NCBI GenBank assembly: GCA_016861025.1
Contig: BOKO01000001.1
Coordinates: forward strand, 302,001 to 366,000
Source of the DNA: Chloroflexota bacterium
Lineage (GTDB): Bacteria > Chloroflexota > Anaerolineae > Caldilineales > Caldilineaceae
DNA: 64,000 nucleotides
Direction: 5' to 3'
Shown: one piece after another, positions 30,246 through 40,923 of the stretch
How positions within the stretch are numbered: the stretch's first letter is position 1
Layout: each line of letters begins with the position of its first letter
Translations under genes and position numbers: made by a program
The notes under the pieces: generated by a model
Seen by the model: only the letters and a program-made list of their open reading frames with translations
Databases searched by the model: none
Told to the model about the DNA's origin: nothing

Positions 30246-32738
30246 ATGTCTATCACACCTAGTGACTTTTCTGAGATTCGGTGGTGCGGTCATTGGATCT
30301 GGACGCCGGAAGAAGCAGTCGCGCCGGCCGCAGGATTAGCGGCTGCCATCGATTCATCCGCGCCAGAACGCCATGCGCTCTTTCGCAAACATTTCCACCT
30401 CGACCTGGTTCCTGACCGCGCACCGGCGCGCATCACCGCCGATTCGCGATACGTTCTGTTCGTGAATGAGCAAGAGGTCTTTCGCGGTCCCATCCGCAGT
30501 CAACCGCGACGACTGCGCTATGATTTCTTCGATCTCGCTCCCTATCTTCAACCGGGTGAAAACATTCTGGCGGTGTACGTCAAGTATTACGGCAGGCCGA
30601 ATTCCTACTGGATGCCGGCTGCGCCCAATCTCACGTTCGGCAAAACCGGCGTCCTGGTCTTTGAAGCGAATCTAGGAGCAGCAGGTTGGCTGGTCAGCGA
30701 TGGAAGCTGGAAAGCCAAAAATGTGGATGCATGGTCGGACGAGTGGCGCAACGACGTCGATGATCCGGTGGGCGGCGGCCTTCCTGTCGAGGTTTTCGAT
30801 GCGCGACGCTTTCCTCACGGCTGGCGCGAAGCCAGGTTCGACGACAGCGCTTGGGGTGCAGTGCAGGTCGTGCCCGCCATGCATATCGGAGGCTTTGCGC
30901 GAACACAGCCTCCAACCGACCCGTATGGCCCGTTGCACCCTCGCCCAATCGCCAGGCTTGGCGGTCTGTTGCAGACGCCTGCTGTGATCCAGATGGAGGA
31001 GTTGAACGGCGCGGTGGATGAATTGACGGCCATCCCCAATAAGCGAGTGCGGGCCGCAGCCGCGCTTCGCCCTGTGCGCGCCTCTTCTGCCGCGCACTTG
31101 CCTGTCACGGTGAATGTATCGTCTGACAAAATCGCCCGGTTAAGCCTTGACATGGGTCGCATCGTATCGGGTTTTGTCACGTTCGAGATTCAGGCGTCGG
31201 CCGGCGCCGTGCTCGATCTCGCTTATTTGGAAGAGCCGCTCCTTACGCCCACCAACAACATCGACGTTCGCTCGGGAGCGCGCTACGTCGCTCGCGGAGA
31301 CAACGATTGCTTTCAGGCGTTTGAGTCAAACGGCTTTCGTTATGCCTATATCCTGGTGCATGGAGTGGAAGGCCCCGTCACGCTTCAGAGTTTCGCCGTG
31401 CAGGAGCATCTCTATCCCTGGACGGAGAGCGGAAACTTCGTCTGCGACGATGAAATGCTGAACCGCATCTTTGCGGCGGGTGTGCGCACGGTGCAACTTT
31501 GCTCGCACGACGCGTTCATCGATTGTCCGACGCGCGAGCAGCGCGCCTGGGTGGGGGATGGCGTCGTCCATCAGATGGTTCATCTGGCGACAAACAGCGA
31601 TTGGCGACTGGCCTGGCATTATCTGACGCTGGGCGCCTCTCCGCGATCGGACGGCATGTTGCCGATGAGCGTCGTGGGCGAGATCGAGGCCAAGGGCGCT
31701 TTCACCATTCCCGACTGGGCGCTGCACTGGATTCACGGCGTCTACAACTGCTACCGTTTCAGCGGGAACCGTGATTTCGTCGCAGGGTTGATGCCTATTG
31801 CGGAACGCGTGCTGCGCTGGTACGCCTCCTACCAGACCCAGGAAGGGGTGCTCAAGGATGTAACGGAATGGAATCTGGTGGACTGGTCAAGCGTGTTGGT
31901 GAATGACACAAGCTCCCTGCTGACTGCGCTATGGGCGCGCGGTCTGCGCGAGTTCGCAGAAATGGCCGGCTGGTTGGAAGATCGAGGCCGCCAACGCTGG
32001 GCTGAAGCCCTGTACACGAGAGCGCGGATGGGCTTCGAAGTCTTTTGGGATGAAAAGCGCGGCTCCTACATCGACCACATCGTAGATGGAGAACGGCGTC
32101 CGGAAATGAGCCAACTGGCCGGGGCTTTGGCGATCGTCTCCGGTTTGGCGCCGACAGCCCGTTGGGGGCGAATCATCGACGTGATCACCGATCCGGAGCG
32201 ATTGGTGGTGCGCTCATGGATCGGCGGCGAACAGGGAGAATATTCGCAGGAAAAAACTCAGAAGCAGCTTCAGGGAATCTATGAGATCGATTGGGACGCC
32301 GAACGGGAAATCGTGTTGGCGGAGCCGTTTATGAGCTACGTTGTGCATGACGCCGTAGCGCAAGCAGGGAAAGCCGATCTCCTGCCCGATTTACACCGCC
32401 GCTGGTCGGAGTTCCTTGTCGATGGCTACGACACGATCGGCGAGTGTTGGGGCTGGGGCACGCATGTTCACGGCTGGAGCTGCACCCCGACGAGCGATAT
32501 GATCTTCTACACCCTGGGGGTGACGCCTGCAGCGCCGGGGTACACGAAAGCGCGCATCGCCCCGCGTCTGGGGCGGCTCCAGTGGGCAAAAGGGAATGTC
32601 CCGACGCCTCATGGCATGATTTCCGTCGACGCAAACCGGGAGCGGGTGGTGATTGACTCGCCGATTCCGGTTGCCGTGGATCTCGTAGGAAAACCCGTGC
32701 ATGAGTTGACAGAAGGAAGATATGAGTTTGCCGTTTAG
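30246..32738 (+). CDS. Glycoside hydrolase family 78 alpha-L-rhamnosidase
   Basis: 830 residues, ribosome site AAAGAGAGATCATCC. N-terminal beta-sandwich carbohydrate-binding parts (about 35-260: HALFRKHFHLD, ITADSRYVLFVNEQEVFRGP, the usual Bac_rhamnosid_N features), then a concanavalin-like domain (about 300-390), an (alpha/alpha)6 catalytic barrel (about 395-740) with CPTREQRAWVGDG carrying the expected acidic residues, and a C-terminal beta domain (GYTKARIAPRLGRLQWAKG). There is no signal peptide, so it acts inside the cell on imported rhamnosides. It probably removes alpha-L-rhamnose from plant glycosides or polysaccharide fragments taken in after esterase action. Its stop lies inside the next gene start region. 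Confidence 0.93.
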   Translation: MSITPSDFSEIRWCGHWIWTPEEAVAPAAGLAAAIDSSAPERHALFRKHFHLDLVPDRAPARITADSRYVLFVNEQEVFRGPIRSQPRRLRYDFFDLAPYLQPGENILAVYVKYYGRPNSYWMPAAPNLTFGKTGVLVFEANLGAAGWLVSDGSWKAKNVDAWSDEWRNDVDDPVGGGLPVEVFDARRFPHGWREARFDDSAWGAVQVVPAMHIGGFARTQPPTDPYGPLHPRPIARLGGLLQTPAVIQMEELNGAVDELTAIPNKRVRAAAALRPVRASSAAHLPVTVNVSSDKIARLSLDMGRIVSGFVTFEIQASAGAVLDLAYLEEPLLTPTNNIDVRSGARYVARGDNDCFQAFESNGFRYAYILVHGVEGPVTLQSFAVQEHLYPWTESGNFVCDDEMLNRIFAAGVRTVQLCSHDAFIDCPTREQRAWVGDGVVHQMVHLATNSDWRLAWHYLTLGASPRSDGMLPMSVVGEIEAKGAFTIPDWALHWIHGVYNCYRFSGNRDFVAGLMPIAERVLRWYASYQTQEGVLKDVTEWNLVDWSSVLVNDTSSLLTALWARGLREFAEMAGWLEDRGRQRWAEALYTRARMGFEVFWDEKRGSYIDHIVDGERRPEMSQLAGALAIVSGLAPTARWGRIIDVITDPERLVVRSWIGGEQGEYSQEKTQKQLQGIYEIDWDAEREIVLAEPFMSYVVHDAVAQAGKADLLPDLHRRWSEFLVDGYDTIGECWGWGTHVHGWSCTPTSDMIFYTLGVTPAAPGYTKARIAPRLGRLQWAKGNVPTPHGMISVDANRERVVIDSPIPVAVDLVGKPVHELTEGRYEFAV

Positions 32739-33402
32739 AGATTTCAGGATGAAAAAACAGATGAACGTTGACCTTCAGCTTCGCGTCGGCGCACTCGCTC
32801 TTCTCTCAATTCTCGCCGCCGCTTGCACACCTATGCCTGCATCACAGTTGGATGTTGGGACGCCAACGCCTGCAGCAACCGTGGCCGCGCCGATGGAGGT
32901 TCCTACCGTCGTCGAAGCTATCGCAGCGCCGCCGATGCCCACTTCAGCGGCGGATGCGTCGTTGACAACACCTGCAACGGAAGAATTCACGGAAGGAGAG
33001 ACGCCGATGCCGGCAAACGAAGAAGCGGCAAGCACCGAAACGCCCATCCGAGTGATTTTCGGAGATACGGTGCTGACTGCACGGCTCTGGGACAACGCCG
33101 CAGCGCGCGATCTGGTCGCTCAGCTCCCGCTGACGCTCACCTTCAGCGATTATGGCCGTCAGGAAAAGCTCGCAACGTTGCCGCAGAAATTGACCATGGA
33201 GGGCGCGCCCGCGGGTGATGATCCGCTGCCGGGCGACATCACCTACTATGCCCCGGCGGGTGTTCTCGTCTTCATGTACAAGGATATTGGCTACTTCACC
33301 GGCATCGTGCGGCTCGGCCAGTTCGACGGCGGGGCGGACGCCATCGATGCCCTCATTCGCCAGACCGGCGACTTCGTTGCGACGATTGAATTTGTGGACT
33401 GA
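32722..33402 (+). CDS. Lipoprotein with cyclophilin-like domain
   Basis: 226 residues from ATG 32722 (GAAGGAAGAT just upstream), overlapping the rhamnosidase end by 17 bp. ATG 32749 would give a more compact signal peptide. The lipobox is ILAAAC, followed by a long Pro/Thr/Ala-rich linker to about residue 105. The C-terminal about 120 residues form a cyclophilin-like barrel (IRVIFGDTVLTARLWDNAAA, LPLTLTFSDYGRQEKLATLP, LPGDITYYAPAGVLVFMYKD) of the kind that accompanies aldo/keto reductase and AraC genes in many bacteria. No prolyl-isomerase activity has been shown for that group to my knowledge. It is surface-anchored. Confidence 0.88.
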   Translation: MSLPFRDFRMKKQMNVDLQLRVGALALLSILAAACTPMPASQLDVGTPTPAATVAAPMEVPTVVEAIAAPPMPTSAADASLTTPATEEFTEGETPMPANEEAASTETPIRVIFGDTVLTARLWDNAAARDLVAQLPLTLTFSDYGRQEKLATLPQKLTMEGAPAGDDPLPGDITYYAPAGVLVFMYKDIGYFTGIVRLGQFDGGADAIDALIRQTGDFVATIEFVD

Positions 33403-33432
33403 TTCAGTTTCCAGACAAATAGGAGAACACTA

Positions 33433-34323
33433 ATGCACGTTGGATTACAAATTCCATCCTTCAAGTATCCTGGTGGCGCAACAGCGATTCGCCCCAAGCT
33501 GAAAGAGATCGTCACGACCGCTGAGGATGCAGGGTTCTACAGTCTCTGGGTGATGGATCATTTCTATCAAATTCAAGGCTTGTTCGGTGAAGCCTACACC
33601 GACCCGATGCTGGAAGCCTATGCCACCCTCGGCTATATCGCCGGGTTGACAGAGAAGGCCCACCTCGGCGTGCTGGTCACAGGCGTGATTTATCGTCATC
33701 CGTCGGTGCTGTTGAAGATGATGACGACGGTGGATGTTCTCGCCGGCGGCCGCACCTATTTCGGCATCGGCGCGGCCTGGTATGAGGACGAGGCAAAAGG
33801 CTTCGGCATCCCCTACCCCTCCACTGCCGAACGCTTCGAGCTGTTGGAGGACGCGCTGAAGCTGGCAAAGACATTGTGGTCCAGCGAGGCAGAGGAAGTC
33901 TCTTTTGCAGGCAGGCGCCTTTCTGCGCCGGCTATCACCAACAACCCCCGTCCACTCTCAACGCCCCATCCCCGCATCATGGTTGGCGGCACTGGGCCAA
34001 ACAAGACCTTGCGTATGGTGGCGCAATATGCCGACGCCTGCAACATCGGCGATTGGGTCGGCGCGGAGAATATGCAGAAAGCGCTCGACGATCTCAAGCG
34101 ACATTGCGAGGCGCTGGGCCGCGATGACGACACGGTTGAAAAGACGTCGCTCTGCACCGTGCATCTTTCCGGCGGTGATACGGCGGAGGATATCATCAGA
34201 CGGATCAAGACGCTGGCGGCAATGGGATTCACCCACGCCATTTTCAATATGCCGGATGCCTACAAGATCACGCCGCTCGAAACCTTTGGCAAGGAGATCA
34301 TTCCAGCAGTGGTTGAACTCTAG
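33433..34323 (+). CDS. LLM-class F420-dependent oxidoreductase (second subgroup)
   Basis: 296 residues, ribosome site AGGAGAACACTA. Luciferase-like TIM barrel: MHVGLQIPSFKYPGGA, AGFYSLWVMDHFYQIQG, VLVTGVIYRHPSVLLKMMTT, VLAGGRTYFGIGAAWYEDEA and HPRIMVGGTGPNKTLRMVAQ are the marks of a widespread F420-dependent group also seen in actinobacteria and Chloroflexota. F420 would come from elsewhere in the genome. It ends the tightly spaced part of the reductase/glycosidase run. It is not closely similar to the LLM protein at 13807-14673. Confidence 0.92.
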   Translation: MHVGLQIPSFKYPGGATAIRPKLKEIVTTAEDAGFYSLWVMDHFYQIQGLFGEAYTDPMLEAYATLGYIAGLTEKAHLGVLVTGVIYRHPSVLLKMMTTVDVLAGGRTYFGIGAAWYEDEAKGFGIPYPSTAERFELLEDALKLAKTLWSSEAEEVSFAGRRLSAPAITNNPRPLSTPHPRIMVGGTGPNKTLRMVAQYADACNIGDWVGAENMQKALDDLKRHCEALGRDDDTVEKTSLCTVHLSGGDTAEDIIRRIKTLAAMGFTHAIFNMPDAYKITPLETFGKEIIPAVVEL

Positions 34324-34371
34324 AGTCATGCGACTTTGTAGGCGGGTGTTCTGTGAGCGAGGAGGTGAAAC

Positions 34372-34416
34372 ATGGATTGGCAGAATGAACGGATAACCCT
34401 GCTGCGGCCTGATTGA
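34372..34416 (+). CDS. Possible 14-codon reading frame behind a perfect ribosome site
   Basis: ATG at 34372 is preceded by GAGGAGGTGAAAC, the best Shine-Dalgarno site in this region, yet the frame ends after MDWQNERITLLRPD. It may be the relic of a lost gene, a tiny leader for the SDR gene at 34511, or chance. The remaining intergenic sequence to 34510 shows nothing else. Confidence 0.2.
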   Translation: MDWQNERITLLRPD

Positions 34417-34510
34417 TCCGTTGATTCTGGCGATCCGTGTTCTATGGCAGGCGTTGTGAAACCCTAACGCACAATCCAGCGTGACTTTGGAAACATGCGG
34501 AGATTTGTAG

Positions 34511-35245
34511 ATGGCAAGCATCCTCATCACTGGCTCAGCCGATGGCTTGGGGCAATTGGCAGCGAAGGCGTTGGTTGATCAAGGACACCAGGTTGTCCTG
34601 CATGCGCGCAATGCTGAGCGCGGGCATCACGCCAGGCAGAGCGTGCCCGGCGCCGCGCACGTCATCGTGGGCGATCTGTTGGACATCGATGAAATCAAGC
34701 AGGTTGCTGCGGCCGCCAACGCGTGGGGAGGCTTCGACGCAGTGATCCACAACGCCGGGGTCTATCAAGCGCCCTCGCGAACAGTGTTCATCGTCAACGC
34801 CCTGGCGCCCTATCTCCTCACCTGCCTGATGCACAAACCCAGGCGATTGATCTACCTGAGCTCGGATATGCATCTGCAAGGACGCGCAAATCTGGATCAG
34901 CTCGCCAGCGATCAAAGTCGCGTCAGCTATTCCGATTCGAAACTCTATGTCACAATGCTGTGCATGGCAGCGGCGCGCAGATGGCCGGACGTATACGCCA
35001 ACGCTGTCGATCCGGGGTGGGCGCCGACCAAAATGGGAGGTCCGAATGCGCCGGATGACCTGCAAAAAGGATACGAGACCCAGGTCTGGCTGGCGACGAG
35101 CGATGACCGCGCCGCGCACGTGAGCGGTCGGTATTTCTATCACCGGAAAGAGAGTCTTTATAACCCGCAGGCCGGCGACGTTGCGCTGCAAGAGCGATTC
35201 TTGGGCAGTTGCAGAGAGATCACAGGCGTTGCTTTTCCCACGTAG
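34511..35245 (+). CDS. Short-chain dehydrogenase/reductase (SDR)
   Basis: 244 residues. Cofactor motif TGSADGLG, Arg after the second strand (LHARNAERG), NAG motif in IHNAGVYQ, catalytic Ser (LIYLSSDMH) and YSDSK as Tyr-x3-Lys. The loop between the NAG motif and the catalytic Ser is short (PSRTVFIVNALAPYLLTCLM), as in the WWOX/retinol-dehydrogenase-like subgroup that also appears in reductase clusters. The ribosome site is weak (GGAGATTTGTAG). It is separated from the LLM gene by 187 bp, so it may have its own promoter. The substrate is unknown. Confidence 0.9.
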   Translation: MASILITGSADGLGQLAAKALVDQGHQVVLHARNAERGHHARQSVPGAAHVIVGDLLDIDEIKQVAAAANAWGGFDAVIHNAGVYQAPSRTVFIVNALAPYLLTCLMHKPRRLIYLSSDMHLQGRANLDQLASDQSRVSYSDSKLYVTMLCMAAARRWPDVYANAVDPGWAPTKMGGPNAPDDLQKGYETQVWLATSDDRAAHVSGRYFYHRKESLYNPQAGDVALQERFLGSCREITGVAFPT

Positions 35246-35280
35246 GGTGCGTTCACCAAACGAAAGAGCAGCAGCTGATG

Positions 35281-35345
35281 GTAGGGACGGCTCTTAGCCG
35301 CACGTTCTCGCCAAACCGGGAAATGCGGTTGAGAACCGCATCTAC
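35281..35345. repeat. Dispersed-repeat-like sequence bounded by GTAG/CTAC
   Basis: GTAGGGACGGCTCTTAGCCG opens it and GAGAACCGCATCTAC closes it. Inside is the hairpin ATGCGGTT / AACCGCAT (35323-35330, 35334-35341) and a second one from CGGCTCTTAGCCG. The ends are inverted (GTAG...CTAC). It lies between convergent genes and could also act as a transcription stop, though no T-run follows. Classification as a dispersed repeat rests on its form only; there is no second copy in the window. Confidence 0.45.
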
Positions 35346-35363
35346 GATTACCGAATCTATTTG

Positions 35364-36413
35364 TTAATCTTCATAATTCCGAGTTACGTCGGTCAACAAA
35401 TGGTCAATCTCATCCGGCGGCATGGCGGCGGCGTCGAGAAGATGGGCGGTTGCCGCCTCCCCCGCCAGCGTCAAGGTCTGGCGCAGAAACGCCGTGTTGT
35501 TGCGAAAGTCCGGGTCGCGACGTTCGGCAGCCGTAAGCTGGCGCAACCTGCCAAGCAGATCGGCGAAATGTTGCAGTGGCAGCAGGCGGCTGTAGATGTC
35601 GATGCGCTCGGCGATGTCGGGTGAGCGACAGTAAGCGCAGTAGCTTTCCAACCAGGATGCGCGACCAGCAGCGGCCAACGCACTGGCTTCGTGAAAGAGC
35701 AACGCAGCGGCGTCCAGCGCCGGGTCGCCCAGACCGAACATCTCCCAGTCGAGCAGCAGCGCTCTGTCGCCCTGAATCAGGGCGTTCTGCAGCCGCAGGT
35801 CGCCGTGAACAGGCGTGGGCGATGCGCCCTGCCACAACGGCAGCGCAGCGGCGACGACGGCTGCCGCGCTTGCCTCTAGCTTGCGCACAAGCTCTGCCAG
35901 GCGTGGGCAATTCGCTTCTTCCAGCCAGCGCACGGTCGGCGGCAGACCGCCCGCCAGCATGCGCCAGAAGTAGTCGAGACTGACCGCGCGCGGCGAGATG
36001 CGGCGCACGGCTGCGGCGTCATGATTATGCACCGCTGCGATGGTCATCGCCAGCGCGGTCAGATCATGCGCATCGCTCACATCAACTGCGCGTCCCTCCA
36101 CCCAGCGATAGACCAGCACCTGCCGCGCCAGCCCCTCCGGGTAGCGGTCGAACCAGAGCGGCGTCGGCGCCAGACCCCGCGGAGCAAAGATCTGCTGCCC
36201 ATCAAACTGCCGCCGCCCGCGCGCCTGCCCGGCGTCCAAAAAGAGCTTGACCACCGCTGCGTCACCGTCCGGCGCGTCACTGTCTGCATCCACGCGCCAC
36301 AGCAAGTTGTCATCGCCCTGCCAGTGCGCGCGCACCGTCACCGCGCGTCCGGCAAAACCGCTGGCCGGTGCGGTGGTGAGGTAGGTGTGGATGGAAGCGG
36401 TCAGATCGGTCAT
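35364..36413 (-). CDS. Aminoglycoside phosphotransferase (APH)-fold kinase
   Basis: 349 residues. APH/choline-kinase fold with the catalytic loop HGDLRLQNAL (His203-Gly-Asp205, Asn210) and metal-binding Asp222 in LLLDWEMFGLGDP. The N-terminal lobe has VVKLFLDAG as the nucleotide-Lys strand. Such stand-alone kinases phosphorylate small alcohols or amino sugars; antibiotic resistance should not be assumed. It is the last gene of the trp operon direction. A 7-bp-unit inverted repeat (36416-36505) fills the gap to trpG and runs up to the start codon, so no ribosome site remains: TCTCCAATCTCAATCAC stands directly before ATG. Translation may depend on readthrough or re-initiation. Confidence 0.85.
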   Translation of the reverse strand: MTDLTASIHTYLTTAPASGFAGRAVTVRAHWQGDDNLLWRVDADSDAPDGDAAVVKLFLDAGQARGRRQFDGQQIFAPRGLAPTPLWFDRYPEGLARQVLVYRWVEGRAVDVSDAHDLTALAMTIAAVHNHDAAAVRRISPRAVSLDYFWRMLAGGLPPTVRWLEEANCPRLAELVRKLEASAAAVVAAALPLWQGASPTPVHGDLRLQNALIQGDRALLLDWEMFGLGDPALDAAALLFHEASALAAAGRASWLESYCAYCRSPDIAERIDIYSRLLPLQHFADLLGRLRQLTAAERRDPDFRNNTAFLRQTLTLAGEAATAHLLDAAAMPPDEIDHLLTDVTRNYED

Positions 36414-36415
36414 GT

Positions 36416-36505
36416 GATTGAGATTGGAGACCGGAGATTAGAGATTAGAGATTGGAGATTGAGAGAGCGCGGCATGTTGAGCGATCTCCAATCTCCAATC
36501 TCCAC
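36416..36505. repeat. Inverted repeat of 7-bp units (copy A, trpG / APH gap)
   Basis: Left arm 36416-36464 is made of GGAGATT-type units (GAGATTAGAGATTAGAGATT is part of it); right arm 36484-36505 is the complement type (ATCTCCAATCTCCAATCTCC); a 19-bp spacer AGAGCGCGGCATGTTGAGC separates them. It occupies the whole gap from 4 bp after the trpG stop to the APH-like start codon. RNA from either strand would form a long hairpin. Confidence 0.9.
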
Positions 36506-36508
36506 TTC

Positions 36509-37102
36509 CTACATCCTCAAAAAATTCGCCAGCAATTCCTTCCCATGTTCGGTCAGGATGCTCTCTGGGTGAAACTGCACGCCGTGAATGGGCAGCGTTT
36601 TGTGGCGGATGCCCATCAGCTCGCCGTCGGCGGTGAAGGCGGTGACCTCCAGCACGTCGGGCAGCGGCTCGGCGACGATCAGGCTGTGGTAGCGCGTGGC
36701 GGTGAAGGGGCTGGGAATGCCCTTGAAAACGCCGACGCCCTTGTGATGCACCGGACTGACCTTGCCGTGCATCAGCCGCGGCGCGCGCACGACCTGCCCG
36801 CCGAAGACGTAGCCCATGCATTGCTGTCCCAGGCAAACGCCCAGGATCGGCGTCGTCTGCCCCAACACACGGATCACGTCGTTGCTGACGCCGCTGTCCT
36901 TTTCCGGCGACCCCGGCCCAGGGCTGATGACGATGTGCGTCGGGTGCAGCTCCGCCAGCTCCTCGACGTCGATCTCATCGTTGCGCCAGACGCGAATCTC
37001 GGCGTGATGCTCGCCATGCACCGGCATGTGCATCGTTAGCTCGCCCAAAAACTGCACCAGATTGTAGGTGAAACTGTCGTAATTGTCGATCACGGCGATC
37101 AT
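36509..37102 (-). CDS. trpG: Anthranilate synthase component II (glutamine amidotransferase)
   Basis: 197 residues, class I glutamine amidotransferase. The nucleophile is Cys90 in GVCLGQQCMGY, the other triad residues are in VQFHPES, and VISPGPGSPEKDSG is the oxyanion-side signature. It supplies ammonia from glutamine to TrpE to make anthranilate from chorismate, the first step of tryptophan synthesis; the same subunit can serve PabB (folate), and no pabB is visible. Ribosome site AAAGGAGCAATTGCTACC. It lies downstream of trpS with the repeat copy B between them. The small distance and common strand place it under the T-box at 40.5 kb. Confidence 0.95.
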   Translation of the reverse strand: MIAVIDNYDSFTYNLVQFLGELTMHMPVHGEHHAEIRVWRNDEIDVEELAELHPTHIVISPGPGSPEKDSGVSNDVIRVLGQTTPILGVCLGQQCMGYVFGGQVVRAPRLMHGKVSPVHHKGVGVFKGIPSPFTATRYHSLIVAEPLPDVLEVTAFTADGELMGIRHKTLPIHGVQFHPESILTEHGKELLANFLRM

Positions 37103-37126
37103 GGTAGCAATTGCTCCTTTGTGAAA

Positions 37127-37246
37127 TGGAGATTAGGAGATTGGAGATTGGAGATTGATCGTCGGCGAGGCTTCGTTGTCCAAGAGAAGCCCAATCTCTA
37201 ATCTCCAATCTCTACTCTCCAATCTCTACTCTCCAATCTCCAGTCT

Positions 37247-37256
<10 letters not shown>
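37127..37256. repeat. Inverted repeat of 7-bp units (copy B, trpS / trpG gap)
   Basis: Left arm 37127-37158 (GGAGATTGGAGATTGGAGAT is part), spacer 37159-37190, right arm 37191-37256 (CCAATCTCTAATCTCCAATC and further units). The right arm covers the trpS stop codon: on the minus strand trpS ends GAG TAG AGACTGGAG, so the stop is made by the first unit of the element. The spacer TCGTCGGCGAGGCTTCGTTG has no similarity I can see to copies A or D. Confidence 0.9.
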
Positions 37257-38317
<1,061 letters not shown>

Positions 38318-38354
38318 AATACGTCCTCCGTAGAAATGATTTCGTCGGAATTGA

Positions 38355-38829
38355 AATTGGAGATTGGGAGATTGGAGATTGGCTCCGCCACACCGTATCT
38401 CTCGCTCGCTTCCTTGAGTTTATTGTCGGCGCGCTGGTGTTTGAGTGAAGCTGCAAAGCCGTTGATGCTCTTGGCAAGTGGCTCGATCAGTTCCACCAGT
38501 TGTGCGCTATCATCGCTCAGCAGTAGCTCCCGTCGCCACGCCAAGCGCAACCAGTGACGCGTCTCGTACAGACTGCCGCGTGCGTAATACAGAAACTGGA
38601 GTTTCTCGCCAAAGTAGAACCGCCCGTGCGACTCTGCGATGTTGGCGCCCACGGAATCGGCGGCACGGACAAGCTGCGAGCCAATCGTCTGTCGCTCAAA
38701 TGGTTTCCATCGCTCCACAATCCCCCACACCACTTGCGCCAGCGACTCCGCCATCTGATAACTCTCCAACTCACTCAAATCCGTCCCCATCCCCTCCCTC
38801 CCAATCTCCAATCTCTCAATCTCCAATCT

Positions 38830-38832
<3 letters not shown>
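38355..38832. mobile_element. Putative repeat-bounded element carrying the four-helix-bundle gene (copy C, trpE / trpS gap)
   Basis: Inverted arms of GGAGATT-type units, left 38355-38382 (GGAGATTGGGAGATTGGAGA is part) and right 38801-38832 (CCAATCTCCAATCTCTCAAT is part), enclose 418 bp containing the four-helix-bundle gene. The right arm starts exactly at the trpE stop: on the minus strand trpE ends GGT TTG TAG AGATTGGAG. Copies A, B and D have the same arms with only about 15-32 bp between them and could be internally deleted or non-coding relatives. No transposase or clear target-site duplication is seen, so calling it mobile is inference. Confidence 0.55.
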
Positions 38833-40350
<1,518 letters not shown>

Positions 40351-40366
40351 GGTTGAACTCCTTGTG

Positions 40367-40449
40367 TAGAGATTGGAGATTGGAGATTCGCTTCGGTCTT
40401 CACCGTCTCCAATCCCCCTAATCTCCTCTCCAGTCTCTAATCTCCAATA
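40367..40449. repeat. Inverted repeat of 7-bp units (copy D, T-box / trpE gap)
   Basis: Left arm 40367-40388 (AGAGATTGGAGATTGGAGAT), spacer 40389-40403, right arm 40404-40449 (ending CTCTAATCTCCAATAG). It fills the gap between the end of the T-box terminator T-run and the trpE ribosome site, touching neither. It would form a hairpin in the trpE 5' leader whenever the T-box reads through. Confidence 0.9.
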
Positions 40450-40450
40450 G

Positions 40451-40760
<310 letters not shown>

Positions 40761-40780
40761 GATATTTCTATTGTGGTGAG

Positions 40781-40809
40781 AGTATACACAGCCAGGGAGC
40801 ACTTGTCAA
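40781..40809 (-). promoter_or_regulatory. Consensus sigma-70 promoter of the trp T-box operon
   Basis: On the minus strand TTGACA (40804-40809), a 17-bp spacer and TATACT (40781-40786). Transcription would start near 40774, just before the T-box stem I. It is the best promoter in the window. Confidence 0.88.
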
Positions 40810-40838
40810 AAGACAAAAAGTCCGTCTATTCTTTCCCC

Positions 40839-40867
40839 TGGACAAATCGAGACAAGCGCGGTACAAT
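40839..40867 (+). promoter_or_regulatory. Sigma-70-like promoter of the isochorismatase-like gene
   Basis: TGGACA (40839-40844), 17-bp spacer, TACAAT (40862-40867), about 56 bp before the start codon at 40924. It is back to back with the trp promoter; the two -35 boxes are about 30 bp apart. Confidence 0.75.
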
Positions 40868-40923
40868 GTTAGTGTCAAAACTACATTAAGATTGGCGAAC
40901 ATAGATCAAGTGAAGGAGGATCG

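Noticed and set aside
35364..36413. Aminoglycoside resistance gene
   Set aside because: The APH fold is shared by many metabolic kinases; the context is a trp operon and nothing points to antibiotics.
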